DNA of 64,000 nucleotides, taken from Vicugna pacos. Its lineage: Eukaryota > Chordata > Mammalia > Artiodactyla > Camelidae. This document shows, one piece after another, positions 47,701 to 60,550 of this stretch. The stretch spans positions 24,520,001 to 24,584,000 of the forward strand of contig NC_133006.1 of NCBI RefSeq assembly GCF_048564905.1, read 5' to 3'. Every line of letters starts with the position of its first letter. Position 1 is the first letter of the stretch. The notes under the pieces are model-generated. The model was not told the origin of the DNA and did not search any database. It was given only the letters and a program-made list of their open reading frames with translations. The position numbers and the translations under genes were made by a program.

Positions 47701-50700
47701 CTATATGAACATATTAGTAATAAATGTAAACAAACATGAAAATGTGGAATAAGAAATGGGAATGAATTCAAATCTATCATCTTTGCAAAGATGAAATGAA
47801 TGAGGGGAGGACTGACAAGAAATGAGGGAGAACAGACTGTTGTAAAGACTGATGAGATTGAAAACTGGTACAGAAATCTTAAAGGTCCTTTTGCAAAATG
47901 TCTCAATAATTTCAATATGTTAACACTGAAATATAGACATTTTTCTTTTACAAATTTATCCTAAGAAGATAATCACACATGTTCTCCAAAATAGATACTG
48001 AGGGATACATCTTGAATCGTGGTTTATAGAAGCAAAGAGTGGAAATAATCTAAATGCTACAATCACTGTAAAGATGGTCACTATGAACAGAGGAGCACTG
48101 ACTATGTCTCAGGCAGTCATTCCATGTGATTTACATGCAGAGTCAAATTTATGCCTCAAACCCATGAGGCACCCAGCCTGTGATCCCTTTGAGCAGACAG
48201 GGAAAGGAGACTCAGAGAAGTTAAGTAGCATCTATTTCGAGGCCACCTTGCATCAGGATCTGGAGACATCGGAGAAGAGCAACAGTTAAGCCCCAGGTGA
48301 TGGGCGATAGGCTCTGCTGTGCTGGAGAGGGACAGAAATGACTGAGACAGATGCACATCACGACTGTCCAAAGTGCTGTGAGGAAGAGCTCATGATGCCA
48401 TGAGAGCAGATAACAGGAGTCCTGACAGGTCCCCTGCTGCTGTTATCAATAATATCTGAAAGACAGAAAGGATAAATGGAATATGAAACAAAAATAGAAT
48501 TCTATACAGTTATATACAGTCATAGAATGAAAAAGAATTCTTGGGATTAAAAATATGATCATAGAAATGAATAATTCCATAGATGAATTGGAAGTTTACA
48601 GTCATGCTCCCAATAAGTAGATGGAAAAGTAATGGCAAGGAGGAGAGAGGACCTGTAAGAATATGTCTGTCGGTCACAACCTTCCAACAAGTTACAAATA
48701 CAAGTTTCAAAACTAATGGAGAGTAGGGAATGATAAAAAAAATCAAGAAGACTTCTCAGAGTTTACAGACAAAATTTACATCTTGAACAGCCTACACAAA
48801 TTCTTAGTGCACTAGATGGAAACAGACCCACACCAGACACATCAAGTGAAATTTGAGAAACAGGTTGGAAAAGAAGAGACCTTGAAAACTAAGAGGCAAC
48901 AAACATGTGCCCGGAGGCTAGAAGACATTGAGCAATGCCTTCTCAATTCTGAGGAAAAAATAAGTGTTTCTAGCACAGAGTTGTGTATCTAGTGAAGATG
49001 TGAGTCAGTCCTAGGGCAGCCTAAGGCCCTTCAGGGTTACAGTGTTTCACTTTCCTTGTTCCTTTCCTCAGGATACTGCTAGGCAAAGTGGGGGAAAATG
49101 GTGGAGTAAATCAACAATGGGGAAGCCATGGAATCCAGGCCCCAGGGGAGCCAAACAAAAGAGCTAGAGGGCTGCCCAGGAGGCGGTGAAGGAGATCCAG
49201 GGCGTCAGCCCTGCCCCAGGTGTGCAGGGACCCCTTCCACACGAGGCAGGCCTGAGGGCTGTGGGACAGGGCTGTGCAAAGAGACGAAGTTAGTAGAATA
49301 TCAGATGTACTCAAAGATGTTCATGAAGACTAGACTCTGAGGAGACCTTGGGATGGTTTAAAATGAGTATAATAACACAATTATTTATTCCAGGGAAAAT
49401 TAAAAATTCATTCAAGAAAATGAAAGGGAAAAAATGAAAATAAAAGGAAAGTAATCATAGTCTACTAAATGCTCAGTTGTGTCTTTCATGTCCATCATCA
49501 TCATAATGTAAATATTGCAGATTGAGCTAATCAAAATTGCAAAATTGATAAATTTGTAATTATAAATTATAATTGTATTGGGAGGACAGGGGTGTGTGAA
49601 AGAAGAACCAATTAACTAAGATGATGCATAAAAGTGAAAAACAAGGAGTATTATAAAGAGGATGCTAACTAGAGGCATTGAAATAACAATTAGAGAATGA
49701 GCTGAAAGAACTAAAACAGCTTGTCTCTGAGATTCAGGAATTGGGGGAGCGTGGAAGACGGAGTCATCTGCCTTGATATCAAGTCTTGTAGAAGTGTTTT
49801 ACTCTTTAAAGCTATGTGCATGTGTTCATTAGCCAAAAGTGAAAGGATACCCCGGTAGGAGTGACAATGGACTCAGGAGCTGTTCTGTAAGGAGAGTCAC
49901 AGACATGGGGCAGTAGTTACAATAAAACAGGACATACAGTTTTTATGGGATGATTTGTTTTTATTTATTTAGTTTAGGTTGATTATTATTAAATTTTTTA
50001 CTGGAAGGAATTACAGCATACCTGTAGGCAAGAAAGAACGATCCAGAAGACAGCCAGAAGCTGCTGATACAGGGGAGGGAGGAGCCACACCCTGTGCCCT
50101 CCCTGAGGGGCAGCCTTAGATAGGAGGGACCATCCATCATCACTGGGGGGAAGGTGAGGATACAGGTGCAGATGTGGGAGTGCGGGAGGATGATGTCATT
50201 CTACCTGAGTCCTCTTTTATTTTCTGAGTGAAAACAGAAGTTCATCAGTAAGGATAGGGAGTGGGGAGGGAGTGGAGGGCATTGAGTAGGGAACAGGAAG
50301 TGAGAGACACCCTCTCAGGAGGTGGGAGAGTGAGCTGACTCAGGACATGGCATCTGAGAGTGCGGGGTGGGGGCCACTGAAGTCCGTGCTCATCAACTTA
50401 GAGACAGAAAGTTCCAGCCCTTGGGCAGCAACAGAAGATTGGATAATAAACTAAAAGAAAAAGCAACAAAATATCTCCTGTGTGAGGATTACAGTTCTTT
50501 TTACTTTGTTATTGATCACTGTCAACACTTTGTAACTTGTTTTACAGTGAATATACATTGTTATCATATATGATACATTACCTGTACATCATAATCAGAA
50601 TTAAAAAACTATGTTTATATTTTTAAAAAGTAGAAGCAGGTGGATAGAAAAAGTCAAGAGCGTGGTGGAGGCGGAGAGCTGGACGTGCCGGGCTCCACGC

Positions 50701-51479
50701 CTGGGCTGTGGGCTGTGAACTCACGGAGCCTTTCTCCTTGTCGCAGGACCATGTTCTCTGCGGAGGCCAAACAGGATCTTTCCCTTCTTTTTTGGCATGT
50801 GGTCTTTTATTAGTATCTTGTTGCCTCTTTGTTGCTTTTAGGATGGTTTTTGTATTTTACATGGCATTTTTAGCTATTTCCAGTGGGGAGAATTGTCCAT
50901 ACAATGCAGCCCATCTTCTCCTGTAATGGAAATTCTGTGTCAGAAGAGCTCAGTCAAAAGGCTGAGAATGTGCGTCCTCACACATGATCTGCAGATGATC
51001 TGTCAAGTGTTTTTGGAGCGTAAGGGATTTTAATGTCTTTTAGTTTTTGAAAACATTATATGCACACAGACAATTTAAATGATACTGAAGAATATAAAAA
51101 AAAAAACCTCTTATTGTCCCCCTCACCCCCTAGCCATCCAAGTCTTCTAGTCAGAAACCACTGCAGTGAGCAGTTTCTCTTCCCAGAGAAATATATCCAT
51201 GCGTTAGTGTGCAGTGTTGTGTCAGTCATAGAGCTCAGGGCACAGGCTGGGAGAAATTATCTGCAGATTCACATGTCTGATAGAGGACTTGTTTAGAATG
51301 TACATCAGACTCTTAAACTCAGTAATATGAAAACAAATAACGCAATGAAACAGAATAAACAAAAGCCTGAGCGGATACCCCATCAAAGAAGATACACAAA
51401 TGGAAATACACATGAAAAGATGGTCAACATCATATATTAGGATATGGAACTTAAAACAATGACTTTTTGTTTGTTTTCC

Positions 51480-51785
51480 CCAAGGTTTCTGAAAACTTTA
51501 TTTATTTATGTATTTATTTTACAATACCAAAATTTTAAACTGAAGTATAGTTGATGTACAGTATTATATGTTACAGGTATACAATACAGTGATTCTCAAT
51601 TTTTAAAGGTTAGGGGATAGTGATTATAAATTATTGGCTATATTCCCCGTGTTGTACATACATCCTTGTAGCTTATTTTACACCTGATAGTTTGTACCTC
51701 TTAGTCCTCCACCTCCATTTGCCCCTCCCCTTCCTTCTCCCCACTGGTGCCCACTAGTTCCTACTCTACATCTGTGAGTCTTTTC
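51480..51785 (-). mobile_element. L1 3'UTR fragment
   Basis: Plus strand AACTGAAGTATAGTTGATGT, TTGTACATACATCCTTGTAG and CCACTGGTGCCCACTAGTTC are a typical L1 3'UTR in antisense, sitting in the class I flank. Confidence 0.82.
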
Positions 51786-52026
51786 TGAAAAACAATGATG
51801 TTGTCCTATCACACACTGATGAGAACAGTTAGAATCCAAGAACGGGTGATGCCAAGCGCTGAGCAGGATGTGGAGCCGCAGAAGCCCCTGGCACTGCTGC
51901 AGGAACACGAAGCAGCGCAGCCACTGCAGGGACGGGCAGCAGTTTCTCATGAAGCTACACAGAGACTCGCCGTCCCACCTGCTGATCACTGCAGTACTCC
52001 TCCACCTCGTTAAAAAACTTATATTT

Positions 52027-52700
52027 ACAGTATGTACATTCCTCAAAAGACTAAAAATAGACTTACTGTATGATCCAGCAATCTGACTCCTGGGCATATA
52101 CCCTGAGGGAACTTTAATTCAAGAAGATACCCACACCCCAATGTTCATAGCAGCACTGTTTACAATAGCCAAGGCATGGAAACAACCTAAATGTCCATAA
52201 ACAGATGAGTGGATAAAGAAGTTGTGGTATATTTATACAATGGAATACTACTCAGCCATAAAAAATAATAAAATAATACCATCTGCAGCAACATGGATGC
52301 AACTGGAGATTGTCATTCTAAGTGAAGAAAGTAGAAAGAGAAAGAAAAATACCATATGATATCATTTATATGTGGGATTTTAAAAAAAGACAAATGAATT
52401 TATTCACAAAGCAGAAACAGACTCACAGATATAGAAAACAAATTTATGGTTACCAGGAGTGACGGGGGTGTGAAAGGATAAATTGGGAATTTGAGATTTG
52501 CAGATACTAATATATATAAACTAGATAAATAACAAGTTCATGCTGTATAGCACAGGGAACTATATTCAATATCTTGTAGTAACCTATAATGATAAAGAAT
52601 ATGAAAAGGAATGTATGTATGTATATGTATGACTGAAGCATTATGCTGTACACTAGAAATGTATATATTGGAAACTGACTATACTTTAATAAAAATATAT
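52027..52700 (+). mobile_element. 5'-truncated L1 3' end, specific to copy 3
   Basis: Starts near the ORF2 end (GACTAAAAATAGACTTACTG, GGGCATATACCCTGAGG) and ends TACTTTAATAAAAATATAT. A perfect 13-bp TSD, AAAACTTATATTT, lies at 52,014-52,026 and 52,701-52,713. The same site in copy 2 (about 28,545) is empty, so this insertion is younger than the duplication or was lost there cleanly. Confidence 0.93.
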
Positions 52701-53650
52701 AAAACTTATATTTGCACAGAAATCTGCAGATTAATGTTTGTGGCAGAGCGCCCCCCACATGTGGGCTGCACACTAGAGACTACAGCATGGAAAGTGGGGA
52801 AGTGAAAATATACGTTCACAAGGAGACACCTGGGAAATGTACCTTAGCCAGCGGAGAGGAAATTCTCCTTTGTGTGGAGAATGTCGCTTCATCTCTGTGA
52901 CATCTCTTCCCCGAAACGCTTTGCCCCAGTCGATCAAACTCAAGTTGAGAGACAGTCTACCACATCCCTGAGCAGTGCTCCCCCAAAACATCAAGGTCAT
53001 GGGAAAGGAGGGAAGTCTGAGGGACTGTCACAGCCAGAGGAGCCTGAAGGAGACACGACTGGGACTTAACGTAATGTGTCTGTGATCGGATCCTGGATCA
53101 GAAAAAAAGAAAAACATGAAATCCAAATACATTTTGGAGTTTAGTAATAATATATCTGGAATATTTGATTAGCTGTGACAAACGTATGAATCTGACCTAA
53201 GATGTCTCCTGAGGGGAAATTGAGTGTGGGATATACAGGAACTCTAGTAACTTTGCTACTTTTTAATAATTCTCAAAGTATTCTAAAATAAAATAAATTG
53301 AAATATCTCTCAGAAAGGAACAGGGGGTGGAAGAAACAATGATTACCTTTGAGTTTTCCAGGGTGGTGTCATCAAGGTGTGCAGAGGAGTACTGAGGAGA
53401 AAAGGTGGGGACCTCAGGCACAGGGCAGGGCTGCAGGGCTCTCCTCCCCTCCACTCCCTGCCCCACCCCCGCGCCTGGCCCCAGAGCTACTCAGAAGGCA
53501 TCTTCATCCCCCACTGCTGTCCAGCCTCCAGGTCAGACATCTCTGTGACTCAGACTATAGCCCCTCCTGTCCCAGGGCTGTGCTGAATAGGAGAGCGCAG
53601 AGAAGCAGCGCCCTCGTGTGGCCACAGGGATGATGACAGGAGATCTGAGC

Positions 53651-55590
53651 TCCCCTTTGACCTCCTCAGCGGGAACCTGCCCAGGGCCTCCTTGGGCTCC
53701 CAGTCGTGGGACAGGGCTGTGCCCACAAGGGGGTGCCCCATCCAGCCTCAAGTTTAGAGTCTGAATTGTTTCCCAAAATACACACTGACATAGACGTTTT
53801 CCACCCATTAAATGACTAAGCATTTTGGCCTCAGGGAGGAGCCAATCTTCAGGGAGTAACAGCTGGTTCCTGGCTCTAGGGCGGACCCCACAAACATACA
53901 GGGTATCTGCAGTCTCCTGGGATGGGACCTTGAACCTCAAGTCCCTGTCACTTGTTCCTGCTGCTGCTTTCAAAGATGGAGGCTCCTCCTCCAGGAAATC
54001 CAAACTGGTTTCTCCATCCCTCAGATGGGATAAAGAAGGGAGGCTGAGGAGAAAGAGATCCCCAGGGTGATGGCCTAGGAAGCAGGGAAATCTGGAGAAG
54101 TGCAGAGAGGGAGGAAAGCGTGACAGTAGGGGATGGAGGCCAACAGGACTGGAGAAGGAAGAAGCAGAAAGGAGAGGGGCGGGGAAGGGGTCAGATCAGT
54201 GGCCACGAGTGCAGGAGAGATGGGGGTCTGTGTGGGGAGAGGCACAGGGGCTTTGGCCTGGGCAGAGGCAGAGGCTCCAGTTTTCACCTGGATGGTAATT
54301 AGGGTGTTAGCTCTTATTTTGATGGCAAACTCTACTTAAGTTTTAGGTATTTTTCTGTGCTGAGAGGTATGGTACAACAGACAACATGACTCATGTTACA
54401 CAACTCAGAAATACACACGGAAGAAAGGGAAAAGGAAAAAGGAGAGAGGGGAGGTAATAAGGAATTCCTCTTGGTCCAGAGAAATAACCCTCCCATCCGC
54501 AGCACCCACATCCCCCACAGATGCAGGATGCTGGCTGCAGGGAGAGTCAAGGAAGAGAGGACCCGTCCCCAGCGCACAGCCCCAGGCTACTGGACATCGT
54601 CTTTATATGAGCTAAGACAGTAAAGAATGCTCTGCCAAAATGACTGTCCCCAGGGCTGAGGAAAAGAACTGCCCTGCTGGTGCCCACCTGGAGAGCAGAG
54701 GACAGGATGTCAGGAAGAGCCTGGAGACCACAGTGGTTACAAGGAGATCAGCCAGGAGTCTGGGCTGCGGTGTCCTCTGAACATTTCCCTGAGAACACAA
54801 AGACCACCTTTCGCTTCTGAAGACCTGCAGGACCTAGGGGCCAAACAGGGTACCCAAGGATGCAAACGGTGAACACTCCCATTGAGGCATCACACACCCT
54901 TTGAAGCCTTGATGCCCTCCCCCTCTCCCATCCTGAGAGCGCAGCAACTCAGCCTCCTGCCTCTTCTCCCCTTTCACGGACCTAACAGACAGGGACCTGC
55001 TGTCTGGGAACCTCAGGCCTGTCTCCAGCCATCTTCAAACCCTGAAACTAAAGGTCTGCAGTCTTGGACACAAAGCTAATTTCTGACACTGAGGCTGATG
55101 CAGGGTTAGGGTTAGGGTCAGGGTCAGGGGAGCTCCCCAAGGCCCCACAGGCTGCAGCTGACCCCCACCTCCCACTGTGCAGAATCATAAGATTCTGGAC
55201 ATAAGACTGGGACCTGGAGGAGACACATCAGCCTCATGAAGGAGGGAAAAGCTGCCTTAGTCTCTCTCCTTACATCCACAACCAGTGAACAAACACAGCA
55301 CAACAAAGGTGACTCTGCCCACCACACCAGGACTCTGGAGAATTCCACACAATGGACGTGTAGAGGTGGGTAGTCTGGAACCCCTGGAGGAGGCATAACC
55401 CAGGGAACAGCAGAGACAGAGCCTGCGATCCTGGTCCCCAGCTGTGGCCATTGAGCTGGAAACCCCAGGACACCCAGTGTAGCAGGGAGGTGACTCATAG
55501 GAATCCAGCCTTCCAGCCACAGCAGTGCCCAGGGCCCCAGGTACCTAGGCAGCAGCAAAAGGTGGTCCTGGGCCACTGAGATACCCATGA
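53651..55590. other. Spacer; no gene recognised, short telomere-like motif
   Basis: No open frame with a domain. The 154-residue frame at 55,124-55,588 (minus) has no recognised family. A short run GGGTTAGGGTTAGGG, followed by two GGGTCA-type units, lies at about 55,103-55,130. Confidence 0.5.
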
Positions 55591-55965
55591 CGTTGATTCC
55601 CCAGCTGCCCCTGTTCCACTTACAGCAGTGGAGCCAGAGAACCTTACAACACAGGACATGGTAGAGGTGCCGGCACCACTCCAGGTTGCCCTGTTCATCC
55701 CTGGCCCCTGTGACTCAGGGGATCTGGGACACGAGAGAAGATCCCACTATCCTGGTTCATCAGGCAGCGATGCCAGCGGCACTGGGAGCAACAAGGCATC
55801 AAGGACCCTGGAGGCACAAGAAGCAATAAGGGCAGGGGGCCACCCCTGACAGAGGTGACAGAGGATGGGAAGTGCCAGCTCTCAAACAGAATCAGAGGCC
55901 GCTCAAGTCCTATAATGGCACCCACTGGACCACAGAAGAATGGCCTCTGCTTGCTCATCTTCTGA

Positions 55966-56268
55966 ATGGTTAGAATCAAGCAAAAAATGCTATTTCTGAT
56001 GTGTTGGCAGAGGAGCGACACATCAGGCAAGGTGAAGAACCACAGTAACACTGTATCACAAAGAGTAAATGACAATTCTCCAGAAATCAAACATACAGCC
56101 ATGGAATATTGCAATCTGACCAATAGAGAATTCAAAATCGCTGTCATGAAGAAACTCAACAAACTACAAGAAAACTCAGACAGGCAGTATAATGAGCTTG
56201 GGAATAAAGTGAATGAACAGAAGGAACACTTTATCAAAGAGACTGAAATGCTAAAGAAAACTAAGTAG
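55966..56268 (+). pseudogene. Old L1/HAL1-type ORF1 fragment
   Basis: The open part reads NREFKIAVMKKLNKLQENSD and NELGNKVNEQKEHFIKETEM, the coiled-coil end of an old L1M or HAL1 ORF1. No RRM part follows: the sequence passes at about 56,280 into an L1 on the other strand. An L1-type leader may precede it from about 55,620. Confidence 0.7.
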
Positions 56269-56279
56269 ATTTAACTGTA

Positions 56280-58740
56280 CGAATCTGGCACATGTTCTTT
56301 TAGTTGAAAGCTAAATATTTTCTTCTGATGCTATTACAAGTTGAATTCAAATTTTTTATTTTCCTAATTGTATGTCACTGATACAGAGAAACCCAATTGA
56401 CCTTATACACTGCAGTCTTCCTAAATTCAAGTATTGCTTCTAGAATATTTTCTTGCCTGAGGAATTTATGTCCATGATCTTGTCAGCTGCAAATTTAATG
56501 CACTTAACTTCCTTTTTATAAACTATATCCCTTTTATTTCTTCTCCTTGTATTAATGCTCTGGCTAGGAGCTCCAGTGCGATGTGTGATAGCAATGGTGA
56601 CTGTTGACATCTTTGCCTTGTTCCTTGCCTTAAGTAGAAAATGTTCAGTTTTTCACTATAAAGTGTGGTATCAGCTGGCGGTCTTTCCCAGATGCCCTTT
56701 ACCAAATGAGGAAAGTGGCCTTTTATTCCTAGTTTGCTGAGAGTTTTATTGTGAATGGCTGTTGAATTTTTAAAATGATTTTTCTGCATGGAGATGACCC
56801 TACATTTACTGTTTTTTATTCTATTACTGTGACACCTTGCACTGATGTCTGTATATATTGTCCAAACCTGCCTCCTGACATGAAACTCACTTGGTCATAA
56901 TGTGTTGGATTCAATTTGCTGATGCTTTGTTAAGGATTTATGACCGTCATTGGTCTGAAGTTACCTTTTGACATCTTTGTCTGGTTTTGGTATCAGTGAT
57001 AAAGTATAAAACAGTTTGGAAAGTGTTTCTTTTCCTGTATTTTCTCTAAGAGTTTGTGTAGGAGTGCTGTGAACACTTAAATGTTGGGAAGAATTCACCA
57101 GGGAAGCCAGCTGAGCCTGGAAGTTTTTTTGGAATACGTTTTAAATTATGAATTTAGTTTACTTAGTTCATAAGGGATTATTTATGTTTCCTTTATCTTT
57201 TGAATTCAGTTCAGTAAATGGTGTCTTTAAAGAAATTTGGGTCAGTTCATATCAGTTATCAAATATATTTGCTTACATTGTTTATCAGAGTCTCTTATCC
57301 GTTTAAAATGATACATTTCTCTCTAACACTTTTTTTGGGGGTGGGGTGGGGGGTGGGGGTTGGAGAGCTTCTTTATTGGGCAGGAGGGGCCACGGGCCGG
57401 CTGGGCGGGCACGTCAGCGGTAGAGGTAGTCAGCCTGGCAGCGATCTCGGCCTCCCACTCGTCCCCGTTGTTGAGCAGCTTGTCCTTGTTGTACAGTAGT
57501 TCCTCGTGCGTCTCCATGGAGAACTCGAAGTTGGGGCCCTCGATGGTGGCGTCCAGGGGGCAGGCCTCCTGGCAGAAGCAGCAAAGTTGCAGTTGGTCAT
57601 GTCGATGTTGTAGCGCCTGGTCGGGCGGCTGCCGTCGGCCCGTGGCTCAGCCGCGACGGTGATGGCCTGGGCGGGGCAGACAGCCTCGCAAAGCTCGCGG
57701 GCGATGCGGCGCTCCTCCCGCGCCGGGTAGCGGCGCAGTGCGTGCTCCGCCCGGAAGCGGGGGCTCAGCGGGCCCTTCTCAAACGGGTAGTTGGTGGTGG
57801 CTGGCTCCCGGAACAGGTGGCTCAGGGTCACGCCCAGGCCTCGGAAGAGCTCGGTCCTGCTCGGAAGAGCAGGGTCGGAGCTGCCCGGTCGGTCACCGAC
57901 TTCATGTCCATCGAGGGCTCCCGCATGTTCACATATTTGTAGGTGGCTGCGACCGCGCTGCTGTGGAGGCTCCGGCCACTGGGATGCCCGGCACGTGCAG
58001 CCAGGGCCGGGCCCGAAGCAGCACGCGCGTGGTCAGGCAGCATCTTGAAGCGCAGCCGTTCCTTCCGTGCGGAGCGGTCTGTCTGCCGAGACGCCTCTCT
58101 AACACTAACACTGGTTTTGAAGCAACTCACAAATTGTGACTTCATTTTCTTAGAGTTAAAACGAATTCCATTTTTCTTCTGATCTCTTCTTAAAGCCATG
58201 ATTATCCATGGGTTTGAAGTGTGTTGGTTAATTTCTAAATGTTTAGGGATTTCCCAGGTATCTTCGTGATACGCATTTCTGATTTCATATAATTGTAGTC
58301 AGAGAATATACTATATGATTCCAGTCCCTTTCAACTTCTTGAGACTTGTTTAGACCCAGAATGTAGTCTATTTCTGTGAATGTTCTAGGCGCACATGGAA
58401 AAGAAAGTCTATTCTATCCTTGTTAGTTGTGATACTCAATACATGGCAGTGAGGTCAAGTGGGCTCTTGCTCTGGTTTAAGTCTTCTATGACCCTAGCTA
58501 TTTTTTATTTACTTGTTCTTATTATGAGATAGGACAATTGATCTAGAAATATAATTGATTTGTGAAGTTCATTAATATATAAAAATAATAGAGAGCAATA
58601 TATTTCTTTATCAGTTCTGTTACTTCATACCCATCTATTTTAGGATCTGTAATTAGGTTTTTATACATGTATTACCTTTCTCTTGTGATACAGACCTGTT
58701 ATTATAAAAAATCCTTAGTCCAAGGTATATCTTGGTGAGT
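56280..58740 (-). mobile_element. L1 ORF2 fragment, split by a retrocopy
   Basis: Same L1 region as 29,740-30,960 (CTCTGGCTAGGAGCTCCAGT; CTTTTGACATCTTTGTCTGG). It is interrupted at 57,331-58,094 by an NDUFS8 retrocopy and resumes with CTAACACTGGTTTTGAAGCA. Broken throughout. Confidence 0.82.
57331..58094 (-). pseudogene. NDUFS8P: Processed pseudogene of NDUFS8 (complex I 23-kDa Fe-S subunit)
   Basis: The source gene makes the TYKY subunit of mitochondrial complex I, with two 4Fe-4S clusters. Here the coding sequence lies on the minus strand without introns: presequence end [14 protein letters not shown], then [12 protein letters not shown], then [20 protein letters not shown], then [13 protein letters not shown] and [20 protein letters not shown]. 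Frame changes separate these blocks, and the first cluster motif (CIACKLC in the human protein) reads RIARELC, so it cannot be functional. A perfect 12-bp TSD, CTCTCTAACACT, lies at 57,319-57,330 and 58,095-58,106; a short T run marks the poly(A) end, followed by a G-rich stretch. It was made by LINE retroposition into an L1. Confidence 0.95.
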
Positions 58741-58744
58741 CTGA

Positions 58745-60550
58745 CAATGAAATTTGAAAATAATACAAAGAAATAGAAAGATATCCCATGTTCTTGGATT
58801 GGAAGAATTTCTGTTGTTAAATGTTCATCCTACCCAGGGCAATCTACACATTTAATGCAATCCCTATGAAAACACTCAGGACATTTTTCACAGAACTAAA
58901 GCAAATAATCCTAAAATTCAAAAGACTCCAGAATGGCCAAGTAATCATGAGAAAAAAGGAAGAAAGCTAGAGGTATCCTTTTCCCTGACTTTAGAATATA
59001 CTACAAAGCTAAGGTAATCAAAGCAGCATGGTTCTGGCACCAAAACAGACACATGGATCAAGGGAGGGAAATACAGAGCCCAGAAAGAGACCAATGCACC
59101 TATGGTCAATTAATCTACAACAAAGGAAGTAAGAATGTACAATGGAGACAAGACAGTCTTTTGTATAAGTGGTCCTGGGAAAACTGGACACATACATGTA
59201 AAAGAATGAGATTAGAACATTTCCTCACATATACAAAAATAAACTCAAAGTGAATTACAGACCCAAGGGCAGGAGCTGAAAACACAAAACTGCTCAGAGC
59301 CTAAGCAGAACACTCTTTAGCATGAATGGTAGCAATATGTTTTTTTGATTAGTCTCCTAAGGCAAAAGAAATAAAGCCCAAAATAAACAAAAACAAATGG
59401 GACTGAAGGAAACTTAAAAGCTTTTTCACAGCAAAGGAAACCATCAACCCAATGAAAAGAAAACCTACTGAATGGGAGAAAATATTGGCAAATGATATGA
59501 CTGACAATGGGTTAATATCCAAACTATATCAACAGCTCTTACAACTCAATATTCAAAAACCAAAATAACCCAATCAAAAAGTAGGCAGAAGACCAGAATA
59601 TACATTTTTGAAAAAAAGACATATGGTGGCTAAACGACATGTGAAAAGGTGCTCAACATTGCTAATTATGAGAGAAATGCAAATCAAAACTGCAACAACG
59701 TATCACCTCATAGTCATTAAAATGGCCATCATCAAAAAGCATATAAATAATAAATGCTGGAGAGGGTGTGCAGAAATGGCAACCACTGTACACTGCTGGT
59801 GAGAATATAAATTGGTGCAGCCACCAGGGAGAACAGTATGGAGTTTCCTCAAATAACTAGAAACAGAGCTAACATAAGGCTCCAGCAACTCCACTCCTGG
59901 ATATATAGCCAGAAAAAAGTGAAAACACTAATTTGAAACGATGCATGCACCCCAATGTTCATAGCAGTGCTATTTATACTAATCAAGATATGGAAAACCC
60001 CAAGTATCCACCAACAGAAAATATATAAACAAAATATGGTGTTTCTATATATATGTATATACATACACACATACATTATATATGCAATGGAATATTACTC
60101 AGCCATAAAAAGGAATGAAATTCTGATATTGCCAGCATTGTGGATGGACCTAGAGAATATTGTGCTTCATTAAATAAATCAGACAGAGAAAGATAAATAC
60201 TGTATGATATCAGTTATACATGGAATCTAAAAAATAATATAAACAAATGTGTAAAGTAAAACAGAAACAGATTCACTAATATAGAAAACAAACTAGTGGT
60301 TACCAGTGGAAAGAGGGAAGTGGGGAGGGGCATGATTAGAAGATGTGATTAAGAGATACAAACTATTTAACATAAAATAGCTGAGCAACAAGGATACATT
60401 CTATAGCATGGGGAATCATAGCCATTGCCTTGTGGTAAATTTTAATGGATTATAATCCGTAAAAACACTGAATCACTATGCTGTACACCTGAACTTAGTA
60501 TAATACAGTAAATCAACTATACTTCAATGAAAATAAGGTAATTAAAAAAG
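58745..60550 (+). mobile_element. L1 ORF2 C-terminal part and 3'UTR
   Basis: It runs from the reverse-transcriptase region (GATATCCCATGTTCTTGGAT; AAAGCAGCATGGTTCTGGCA) to a 3' end AATCAACTATACTTCAATGA near 60,530. Reading frames are broken. It is head-to-head with the minus-strand L1 to its left. Confidence 0.88.

Larger units (their letters stand above)
46330..53650. repeat. Flanking segment of the class I duplicon, copy 3
   Basis: Colinear with 20,790-29,500 (shared markers listed there) and partly with 13,725-17,715. It contains none of the camelid SINEs seen in copy 2. It has its own insertion, an L1 at 52,027-52,700, and an L1 3' end at about 51,480. No gene is recognised in it. Confidence 0.88.

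Noticed and set aside
57738-58139. 133-residue plus-strand frame
   Set aside because: Antisense of the NDUFS8 retrocopy; no independent domain.
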